A DNA stretch of 9,647 bases from Bacteroidales bacterium. GTDB taxonomy: Bacteria > Bacteroidota > Bacteroidia > Bacteroidales > UBA932. Under the pieces are notes generated by a model. The model saw only the letters and a list, made by a program, of their open reading frames with translations. It searched no databases and was not told the origin of the DNA. Shown here piece by piece: positions 1 through 6,233 of this stretch. The DNA lies in the NCBI GenBank assembly GCA_016295245.1, contig JAEDLO010000062.1, forward strand, positions 1 through 9,647, read 5' to 3'. A program made the translations under genes and the position numbers. How positions within the stretch are numbered: position 1 is the first letter of the stretch; each line of letters starts with the position of its first letter.

Positions 1-2407
1 GGTCATTGGTACCGAATGAGAAGAACTCTGCGGTACGTGCCATACGCTCACCGGTGAGCGCAGCACGAGGAATCTCGATCATAGTACCGAACTGGTAGGT
101 GATGCGAACGTCGTAGCGGCCCTCAACCTCCGCCTTGATCCTCTCGCAGATAGCCTTCTGGAAGCTGAGCTCGCGGGCTGATACTGTAACAGGAATCATA
201 ATCTCAGGGTGCGGATGATTGCCTTCCTTGAGAAGTTCTGCGGTAGCGGTGAAGATTGCCCTGTACTGGGTCTCTGCGATGAAAGGATAAGCGATGTGGA
301 GACGAACGCCGCGAAGACCCATCATAGGGTTAACCTCGTGGAGGCTCTCACCTCTCTTGATTACTTCCTCAACAGAAATCTTGAGTTCGTCTGCAAGCTC
401 CTGCTCCTTCTCCTTGGTCTTAGGAACGAACTCGTGGAGAGGCGGATCGAGAAGACGGAACACTACCGGCTTGCCGTCCATAATGCGGAGGGTGCTCTTG
501 ACTGAAGCCTTGATGAACGGCTCAAGCTCCTCAAGGGCTGCCTTGCGCTCCTCGTCGGTGTCGCAGAGTATCATCTTGCGGAGTTTTGCAAGAGGAGTCT
601 CGGAGTTCTTGCCGTAGAACATATGCTCGATACGGAACAGACCGATACCCTCGGCGCCGAACTGCATAGCCCTCTGGGCATCCTCAGGTGTATCGGCATT
701 GGTACGGATGCCGAGACGGCGGTACTTGTCCACTACTGACATAAATTCAACGAAGAGAGGATTCTCGCTTGCGTCCACGGTCTCGAGCTTGGTAGCGTAA
801 ACCTTACCCTTTGAGCCGTTGAGAGAGAACCAGTCGCCCTCTTTGTAAACCTTATTGCTGCCTGCGAAGGAAACTGACTTGCCTTCGAGGTTGATCTTCA
901 TTGACTCGCAGCCTACGATACAGCACTTACCCCAGCCGCGCGCAACGAGGGCGGCGTGAGAGGTCATACCTCCGCGGGTGGTGAGAATGCCGACTGCAGC
1001 GCGCATACCCTGAATATCCTCAGGTGAGGTCTCTTCGCGGACGAGGATGACAGGCTTGCCGGCTGCAGCAGCCTCCATAGCGGCCTCTGAAGAGAATACG
1101 AGGGTACCTACGGCACCGCCGGGAGAAGCCGGCAGACCGGTGGCAACCACCTTGGCCTGAGCCTCAACGGCAGGGTTGATGATAGGGTGGAGGATTTCGT
1201 CGAGCTGTGAAGGAGAAACGCGCATAACGGCGGTCTTCTCGTCGATCATACCTTCCTTGAGCATATCCATCGCCATCTGGAGTGCAGCCAGACCGGTACG
1301 CTTGCCGATACGGCACTGAAGCATATAGAGCTTCTTGTCCTGGATGGTGAACTCGATGTCCTGCATATCGTGGAAGTGGGCCTCAAGCCTCTGGCGGATG
1401 CCGTCAAGCTCCTTGTAAACCTCAGGCATTGCGGTCTCGAGGGAAACGAGGTCCTTGTTGTGGTCGTTCTTGGTAGCCTCGTTCAGAGGGTTAGGTGTAC
1501 GGATACCTGCAACCACGTCCTCTCCCTGGGCATTGATGAGCCACTCGCCGTAGAACTTATTGTCGCCGGAAGCAGGGTTACGAGAGAATGCCACACCGGT
1601 AGCCGAGGTCTCGCCCATATTTCCGAATACCATTGACTGTACGTTCACTGCGGTACCCCAGTCATCAGGAATCTTCTCGATGCGACGGTATGCGATGGCC
1701 CTCTTTCCGTTCCAAGACTTGAATACGCCACCGATTGAGCCCCAGAGCTGGTCAGCTGCGGTGTCAGGGAATTCTACGCCAAGGACTTCCTTTACCTTAA
1801 GCTTGAACTTTGCGCAGAGATCCTTGAGCTCGTCAGCGGTAATCTCGGTGTCGCTCTTGTAGCCCTTGGACTTCTTGAGTTCTTCCATCATACGGTCAAG
1901 CTGCTGGCGGATACCCTGTCCGTCTGCAGGCTCGATACCCTCTGCCTTCTCCATAACCACGTCTGAATACATCATAATCAGACGGCGGTATGCATCGTAA
2001 ACAAAACGAGGATTTCCGGTCTTCTCAATCATTCCGGGGATAGTCTCAGAGCAGAGACCGATATTGAGGATGGTATCCATCATACCCGGCATTGAGCTTC
2101 TCGCACCGGAACGGCAGCTTACCAGAAGAGGGTCCTTCGGGTCGCCGAACTTCTTGCCCATAATCTTCTCGGTTGCGATAAGGGCATTGTGAACCTCAAT
2201 CTTGAGGTCCTCTGTATAGCCGCCACCGAGCTCATAGTACTCGGCACAGCACTCAGTAGTAATGGTGAAACCGGCTGGAACCGGCATTCCGAGTTTGCTC
2301 ATCTCGGCAAGGTTGGCACCCTTACCGCCGAGGAGTTCCCTCATAGATCCATCGCCCTCGGCATCTTTTCCGCCAAAGCGATATACTCTCTTTTTGTTCT
2401 CAAACAT
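1..2407 (-). CDS. ppdK: Pyruvate, phosphate dikinase (PPDK), C-terminus beyond the window
   Basis: Cytoplasmic enzyme that interconverts pyruvate, ATP and phosphate with PEP, AMP and pyrophosphate. I read 802 residues in one open frame from the ATG at 2405-2407, then the window ends. The N-terminal ATP-grasp domain shows LLGGKGANLAEM (Lys29, matching Lys22 of the Clostridium symbiosum enzyme) and CRSGARSSMPGMMDT (Arg99, matching Arg92). The swivelling domain carries the phospho-histidine in TRGGMTSHAALVARG (His484, matching His455). The C-terminal PEP/pyruvate barrel shows GIGLFRIEHM (Arg592), FRLLDPPLHEF (Arg651), NPMMGLRG (Arg699) and ends in SFGTND (Asn801). The catalytic cysteine and the last roughly 100 residues should lie beyond position 1. 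The distance from Lys29 to His484 is about 20 residues longer than in C. symbiosum, consistent with the roughly 900-residue bacterial form. It lies 56 bases downstream of the PIN-PhoH gene and probably has its own promoter. Confidence 0.97.
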   Translation of the reverse strand, partial: MFENKKRVYRFGGKDAEGDGSMRELLGGKGANLAEMSKLGMPVPAGFTITTECCAEYYELGGGYTEDLKIEVHNALIATEKIMGKKFGDPKDPLLVSCRSGARSSMPGMMDTILNIGLCSETIPGMIEKTGNPRFVYDAYRRLIMMYSDVVMEKAEGIEPADGQGIRQQLDRMMEELKKSKGYKSDTEITADELKDLCAKFKLKVKEVLGVEFPDTAADQLWGSIGGVFKSWNGKRAIAYRRIEKIPDDWGTAVNVQSMVFGNMGETSATGVAFSRNPASGDNKFYGEWLINAQGEDVVAGIRTPNPLNEATKNDHNKDLVSLETAMPEVYKELDGIRQRLEAHFHDMQDIEFTIQDKKLYMLQCRIGKRTGLAALQMAMDMLKEGMIDEKTAVMRVSPSQLDEILHPIINPAVEAQAKVVATGLPASPGGAVGTLVFSSEAAMEAAAAGKPVILVREETSPEDIQGMRAAVGILTTRGGMTSHAALVARGWGKCCIVGCESMKINLEGKSVSFAGSNKVYKEGDWFSLNGSKGKVYATKLETVDASENPLFVEFMSVVDKYRRLGIRTNADTPEDAQRAMQFGAEGIGLFRIEHMFYGKNSETPLAKLRKMILCDTDEERKAALEELEPFIKASVKSTLRIMDGKPVVFRLLDPPLHEFVPKTKEKEQELADELKISVEEVIKRGESLHEVNPMMGLRGVRLHIAYPFIAETQYRAIFTATAELLKEGNHPHPEIMIPVTVSARELSFQKAICERIKAEVEGRYDVRITYQFGTMIEIPRAALTGERMARTAEFFSFGTND

Positions 2408-2441
2408 ATCTCTTTTTGCTATAGGTTGTCATTAAAAACTG

Positions 2442-2472
2442 CGAAGATAATACAAAATTGTAATTAAAGCAA
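2442..2472 (-). promoter_or_regulatory. Candidate Bacteroidota-type promoter for ppdK
   Basis: Read on the minus strand, TTGC (2469-2472) is followed by exactly 19 bases and then TATCTTCG (2442-2449). This fits the Bacteroidota sigma pattern TTG(C)-N19-TAnnTTTG with one mismatch in the -7 element. The leader to the ppdK ATG would be about 30 bases. The -33 element lies in the last codons and stop of the upstream PIN-PhoH gene. The leader has no Shine-Dalgarno sequence but is A-rich just before the start (AAAAAGAG), as is usual in this phylum. The call rests on pattern and position only; read-through from the upstream gene remains possible. Confidence 0.45.
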
Positions 2473-3807
2473 TTTGGCTGCCAAATCCGCCAGCGGGCTC
2501 CTTTCTCCCTTGCGGAGGAAGACGTGCTGGAAGATTTTCTGGCCGTCAAGCTTCTGGCTCAGGTGGGTAAGACCGTTGGACCACTGGTCCAGGTAAGGCT
2601 GGTCTATCTGGAAGATATCTCCGGTAAATACCATTTTTGTGCCTTCGCCTGCACGCGTGATGATGGTCTTGACCTCGTGCGGGGTAAGATTCTGGGATTC
2701 ATCGATGATGAAGTAGCATTTACCCAGGCTTCGTCCGCGGATGTAGGCGAGCGGTTCGATGATGAGTTTTTCCTGGGTGAGCATACTTTCAATCCTCTGG
2801 GCCTCGCGCGAAGTCGGTTTGAAGATCGACTTGATCACGTTGAGATTGTCCATCAGAGGCTGGAGGAAAGGTCCCATCTTGGTCTTCTGGTCACCCGGCA
2901 GGAAGCCTATATCCTGGTTGCCGAGAATCACGGTAGGGCGCGAGATGATGATCTGTTCGTAGTCGCGCTCCTGCTCGAGAGCAGCGGCAAGCGCCAGAAG
3001 CGTCTTGCCGGTACCGGCTCCGCCGGTGAGCGCGACAAGATCCACCTTTCTGTTCATAAGGGCGTCGAGGGCCATCTTCTGCTCATCGTTTCGCGGACGT
3101 ATGCCATAGGCCTCACGGGTCTTGACAAGCACTATCCTGTCCCTGTCCGCGTCGTAGCGGGCAGCCACCGGAGCATCCCCGCGCGAGCCCTCCCAATTGA
3201 AGCGGTAGAGCTGATTAGGCTTCGGCTTCTTGTCGCAGACCGCCTTCCATTCAATCGAAGTCTCAGGCCCGTAGGCGAGTTCCTGAAGCAATTGGGAAGA
3301 AAGCGTAAGATTCTGGACCTCACGCTGGGAGTTCTCGATGCGCGCCTCCTCGACCTTGTCGGTAAGATAATCCTGAACCATCATTCCGGCGGACTTGGCC
3401 TTGATGCGCAGGTTCACATCCTTGGTCACGAGGGCGACGAAAGTACCCGGATTGCTGTCCCTGACCCACATCGCGGTAGCAAGAATGCGGTGGTCCTGGG
3501 TGTCGTCCTTGAAAAGATCCGCAAACTCAGGCGGGAAGGGATGGTTAGGTTCTACCTTTATGCGGCCCATTCCGTTGCCGATGCGTATCCCCTCCTTTCC
3601 GAAAGGCCTCCCTTCCGAGATTCTGTCCAGGTCACGCATAAAGCCGCGGGCATTGAAAGCCAGGGCGTCCGTTCCCTTCTTGAACTTGTCAGCCTCCTCT
3701 ATCACTGCGACAGGGATGACAAGGTCATTGTCCTGGAATTTGCGTATTGCCCGATGGTCGTGCAGGATAACATTGGTATCCAGCACGAAAATTTTCGGTT
3801 TGCTCAT
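2464..3807 (-). CDS. phoH2: PhoH family protein with N-terminal PIN domain (PhoH2-type RNase/ATPase)
   Basis: A 447-residue cytoplasmic protein joining a PIN nuclease domain to a PhoH ATPase domain, the arrangement of PhoH2/YlaK proteins, for which RNA unwinding and RNA cleavage activities are known from mycobacterial members. The PIN part (about 1-150) opens with KIFVLDTNVILHD (Asp10) and keeps acidic residues at VIEEADKF (Glu37/Glu38), KDDTQDHRI (Asp101/102/105) and LVTKDVNLR (Asp130), consistent with an intact metal-binding site. The PhoH part (about 235-447) has Walker A GGAGTGKT (262-269), Walker B FIIDESQN (Asp369-Glu370) and the FTGDIFQID segment (from 404). The ATG at 3805-3807 leaves a 21-base gap after the PurL-like gene, so the two are probably cotranscribed; there is no Shine-Dalgarno sequence close to the start. 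Length is typical of the fusion family. The cellular target in this organism cannot be read from sequence. Confidence 0.95.
   Translation of the reverse strand: MSKPKIFVLDTNVILHDHRAIRKFQDNDLVIPVAVIEEADKFKKGTDALAFNARGFMRDLDRISEGRPFGKEGIRIGNGMGRIKVEPNHPFPPEFADLFKDDTQDHRILATAMWVRDSNPGTFVALVTKDVNLRIKAKSAGMMVQDYLTDKVEEARIENSQREVQNLTLSSQLLQELAYGPETSIEWKAVCDKKPKPNQLYRFNWEGSRGDAPVAARYDADRDRIVLVKTREAYGIRPRNDEQKMALDALMNRKVDLVALTGGAGTGKTLLALAAALEQERDYEQIIISRPTVILGNQDIGFLPGDQKTKMGPFLQPLMDNLNVIKSIFKPTSREAQRIESMLTQEKLIIEPLAYIRGRSLGKCYFIIDESQNLTPHEVKTIITRAGEGTKMVFTGDIFQIDQPYLDQWSNGLTHLSQKLDGQKIFQHVFLRKGERSPLADLAAKLL
2472..2486 (-). repeat. Short perfect inverted repeat at the 3' end of the PIN-PhoH gene
   Basis: ATTTGG-CTG-CCAAAT on the plus strand forms a 6-bp stem with a 3-base loop (the symmetry extends to 7 bp around a single central base). 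In the minus-strand transcript it falls in the codons for the last residues of the PIN-PhoH protein and is followed by a U-rich stretch (TTGCTTTAATT). It could be a weak terminator, but the stem is short and A/T-rich, and it also encodes protein. A second arm pair, AAATTG (2455-2460) and CAATTT (2470-2475), flanks the stop codon and would compete with it. Possibly chance. Confidence 0.25.
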
Positions 3808-3828
3808 GTTATCAATTATGTCTGGTTA

Positions 3829-4953
3829 TCAGTCCTCCCCTTCTGCGTTCTGCATCAGGGATTCCAAAATTCTCTGTATTCCGGTCTTGGCCGAAGCCTT
3901 GACCCTTACGCCAGAGCCTCCCGCAACAGGATGTCCCAGCGGATAGAACGCCACGTCCTGCAACAGGAGTTCAGCGTCCAGATAATCGAAATCCGAGTCG
4001 CGTATCTGTATCACGGCTCCCGGGACTTCGGAAAAAAGCACCCGCACCGGATTCTTTTCCTGTGCGGAAGCCATTATGTCGGAGATATCCATCTCCATAC
4101 CCGTTCCCTCCGGGCACATCTGGCTGACTGTCTTGAGCAGGCCGCCTTCCGAAACGGTCGCAGCCGAGAGCAGGATGCCGTCCTGGGACAGCTCCCTGAC
4201 TACCTCGTAGCAGTCGATGAAGTAGTCGGCGTCGCTGATTTCCGGACTGGCTCCGGCGATGGTCGGGATGGCCTGCGCGAGCAGGGACCCGCCAAGACGG
4301 TATTCGGAGGTGTCGAAAGGGATATAAACTACCCAGCTGCGCTCGTCCGCAACGAAGCTGGCCGGGCAGGTCCTCGAAGACGACATTCTCGCCCTCTGAG
4401 TGCCGCTGTCGAAAAACAGGCTTGCTGTGCAAAGGTTCGACTGCGAGGCGAGCACGGGGCGGAATGACACCGAGCTTGCAGAAGTAGAGCGCCTGCAAGT
4501 CCAGGAGCTGAACTTGAGGCCGAGGTCATCGATGTATTCGGAGGCGTTGAGAACGGATTCGTAGAAGGCCGCCCCTGACCCTATCCTGTCGCAGTTCCAG
4601 CTCCAGGAAGCCTTTACGCTGAGATCTTCGAGGCGGAAATCGCCCTTTTTCCAGAGCGCTTCTATCAGGGCGGCGGCAAGCTTGACGCGGGTGCAGGCGG
4701 CGGATGCGCTCAGGGGGATATCCCCGCCGGCATTCATCACGCAGGCAAGGTAGGCATCCGTATTGCGCGGATCGGGTGCAATCACCGAGACCTGAGGATC
4801 AAGGCTCTCGTCAACTATCGCGGCTGACGGATCCGCAGGAGTGCAGCCTCGCGGGAACTCCGACACCGCATCAAGCAGTTGCGCGGGGGTGAATTCCCGT
4901 GCGACACCGTCTATTACATAGCTAGAGTCTGCAATTGGTCTCCTTTTTGTCAT
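3829..4953 (-). CDS. Stand-alone PurL-like (AIR synthase-related) protein, probably non-catalytic
   Basis: A 374-residue protein that resembles the second AIRS-type half of phosphoribosylformylglycinamidine (FGAM) synthase PurL as I recall it from Bacteroidales. Residues about 80-148 match the PurL segment around VKASWSWNC, AAFYESV and DDLGLKF (PurL: SANWMWPC, LYEAV, DLGIN). Residues 204-345 match the C-terminal AIRS fold: WVVYIPFD, LGGSLLAQ (220-227), SAATVSEGGL (263-272; PurL SAHDVSxGG), and VRVLFSEVPGAVIQI. Missing parts: the N-terminal PurL domains, the C-terminal glutaminase, and the GKDSLSM nucleotide loop expected near residues 150-157, where this protein reads SSWTCRRSTSAS. Residues about 149-200 are Ser/Arg/Cys-rich and poorly conserved. 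Alignment resumes at about 194-210 in the same frame, so I see no frameshift. It is first in the leftward cluster, 21 bases before the PIN-PhoH gene. FGAM synthase activity is unlikely; a regulatory or scaffold role, or slow decay, are possibilities. Family call fairly secure, function unknown. Confidence 0.8.
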   Translation of the reverse strand: MTKRRPIADSSYVIDGVAREFTPAQLLDAVSEFPRGCTPADPSAAIVDESLDPQVSVIAPDPRNTDAYLACVMNAGGDIPLSASAACTRVKLAAALIEALWKKGDFRLEDLSVKASWSWNCDRIGSGAAFYESVLNASEYIDDLGLKFSSWTCRRSTSASSVSFRPVLASQSNLCTASLFFDSGTQRARMSSSRTCPASFVADERSWVVYIPFDTSEYRLGGSLLAQAIPTIAGASPEISDADYFIDCYEVVRELSQDGILLSAATVSEGGLLKTVSQMCPEGTGMEMDISDIMASAQEKNPVRVLFSEVPGAVIQIRDSDFDYLDAELLLQDVAFYPLGHPVAGGSGVRVKASAKTGIQRILESLMQNAEGED

Positions 4954-4973
4954 AGCGATAGTTTATCAGAGTG

Positions 4974-5004
4974 TAAAAATAACTAACTTTGGCTTAAGTT
5001 GCAA
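4974..5004 (-). promoter_or_regulatory. Candidate leftward promoter for the PurL-like/PIN-PhoH genes
   Basis: On the minus strand, TTGC (5001-5004) is followed by exactly 19 bases and TATTTTTA (4974-4981), one base off the Bacteroidota -7 consensus TAnnTTTG. The PurL-like ATG follows about 20 bases downstream, leaving a short leader. The -33 element sits in the palindrome AGTTGCAACT (4997-5006), directly against the folC start codon. Assignment is by pattern and spacing only. Confidence 0.4.
4984..4991 (+). promoter_or_regulatory. folC: Candidate -7 element of the rightward folC promoter
   Basis: TAACTTTG is an exact match to the Bacteroidota -7 consensus TAnnTTTG. It ends 15 bases before the folC ATG, so the transcript would have a leader of only about ten bases. 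No good -33 TTG is found 19-21 bases upstream (the sequence there is TAGTTT around 4959-4964). The element lies inside the 19-base spacer of the proposed leftward promoter, so the two polymerase sites would overlap. Confidence 0.45.
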
Positions 5005-5006
5005 CT

Positions 5007-6233
5007 ATGAGTTATACAGAAACACAATACAATCAGGCTCTCGAAGAGCTGTTTTCCAAACATCCTTCCGTCCAGAAAGACGGATTCACCTCCAACGCCT
5101 ACAAGAGCGGACTGTCAGGAATGCTGGACTTCGACCGTGCCCTGGGCAGTCCCTGGAAGAAATTCCGCAGTATTCACGTAGCCGGAACCAACGGCAAGGG
5201 GTCGGTCTGCTCGATGCTCTGCTCGGCCCTTGCGGCAAAGGGCTACCGGTGCGCCCTCTACACTTCGCCCCATCTGACGGATTTCCGCGAGAGGATGAAG
5301 ATAGTGGACGAAAAGGGAGTCAGGATGGTACCGAAGGACTATGTCTGGGATTTCCTCCGGAAATATAATCTGGACGGACTGTCGTTTTTCGAGATTACCA
5401 CCGGGATGGCTTTCAGATGGTTCGCGGACAGCGAGGTTGACATAGCCGTGATTGAGACCGGTCTTGGCGGTCTGCTGGACAGCACCAATATCATCACTCC
5501 GGAGCTGAGCATCATCACGAGCATAGGTCTTGACCACTGCCAGCTTCTGGGAGACACCCGCGCCCTGATTGCACGCCAGAAAGCCGGCATCTTCAAGAGC
5601 GGAGTTCCCGCCCTGGTTGCGACACGCGATGACGAGACCCTCGGGGTCTTCGAGCAGACGGCATCCGAAGTGCATTGCCCGCTGTTTTTCGGCGAGGACT
5701 TTGAATCCCGCGACATCCCTCTCGACCTGGAGGCCGACTGCCAGATAATCAATCTACGGACGGTCTGCGCAGCCCTGGAGCTACTCGGCGAAGAGGACGC
5801 CCCGGACTGGAGCCTTTCCCGCGCAGCGGAGCTGACAGGTCTCGAAGGCCGTTGGCAGAAGGTCTGCGACACCCCCTTGACAATCTGTGACATAGGCCAT
5901 AATCCCGCCGCCCTCGGACCGAACTTCAGGAAGCTCGAAGCTATGGGCAGGCCACTTATCATCGTTTACGGCATAATGGCCGACAAGGACCTGGCAGCCA
6001 TAGTGCCGCTGATGCCCCGCAGTGCAAAATACATCATCGTGAGTCCCCGCACCAGCAGGGCCCTGGGGGCCGAAGCGCTCGCAACAGCTATGGAAGGACT
6101 CGACCACAGGATTGCCCCGAGCGTTGCCGAAGGGGTGAGGATGGCTCGCCGTATGGCGGAGGACAGCCCCGAAACCGTAATCTATATCGGCGGCAGCACT
6201 TTTGTAGTAAGCGAAGCGAAGGAGGTATTATGA
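5007..6233 (+). CDS. folC: Folylpolyglutamate synthase / dihydrofolate synthase (FolC)
   Basis: Mur-ligase-family cytoplasmic enzyme that uses ATP to add glutamate to folates (and, if bifunctional, to dihydropteroate), keeping folates in the cell for purine, thymidylate and methionine synthesis. The 408 residues include the P-loop HVAGTNGKGSV (57-67), TSPHLTDFRERM (86-97), ETGLGGLLDSTN (140-151), SIGLDHCQLLGDT (152-164), the QKAGIFK segment whose Lys172 should be the carbamylated lysine, and the C-terminal-domain motif DIGHNPAAL (285-293). The usual Arg in the GLGGRLD motif of E. coli FolC is Leu146 here, a position that also varies in other FolC proteins. Length is slightly below the usual 420-430. 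The ATG at 5007 has no Shine-Dalgarno sequence, as expected for the phylum, and is preceded by a close -7 element. Its stop overlaps the start of the next gene. Whether it has both activities cannot be decided from sequence. Confidence 0.96.
   Translation: MSYTETQYNQALEELFSKHPSVQKDGFTSNAYKSGLSGMLDFDRALGSPWKKFRSIHVAGTNGKGSVCSMLCSALAAKGYRCALYTSPHLTDFRERMKIVDEKGVRMVPKDYVWDFLRKYNLDGLSFFEITTGMAFRWFADSEVDIAVIETGLGGLLDSTNIITPELSIITSIGLDHCQLLGDTRALIARQKAGIFKSGVPALVATRDDETLGVFEQTASEVHCPLFFGEDFESRDIPLDLEADCQIINLRTVCAALELLGEEDAPDWSLSRAAELTGLEGRWQKVCDTPLTICDIGHNPAALGPNFRKLEAMGRPLIIVYGIMADKDLAAIVPLMPRSAKYIIVSPRTSRALGAEALATAMEGLDHRIAPSVAEGVRMARRMAEDSPETVIYIGGSTFVVSEAKEVL
6219..6225 (+). promoter_or_regulatory. 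Strong Shine-Dalgarno sequence for the macroglobulin-like gene
   Basis: AAGGAGG lies in the last codons of folC, four bases before the ATG at 6230. It fixes the start of the downstream gene and suggests translational coupling through the ATGA overlap. Such a full anti-16S match is uncommon in Bacteroidota, and it also encodes Lys-Glu of FolC, so chance is possible. Confidence 0.5.

Noticed and set aside
209..2400. Several 88-107 codon open frames on the plus strand opposite ppdK
   Set aside because: They lie antisense to a continuous, well-conserved PPDK frame and have no protein-like features of their own.
2524..4467. A 647-codon open frame on the plus strand running antisense to the PIN-PhoH and PurL-like genes
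   Set aside because: It is opposite two genes with clear homology and crosses their intergenic gap. Its translation shows no recognisable domain, and long antisense frames are common opposite GC-rich genes. No promoter or ribosome site precedes it.
4354..4509. Possible frameshift in the PurL-like gene around residues 149-200, where similarity drops
   Set aside because: Neither alternative minus frame here restores PurL-like sequence, and the original frame regains a match (CPASFVADERSWVVYIPF region) without a shift. Divergence fits better than an indel.
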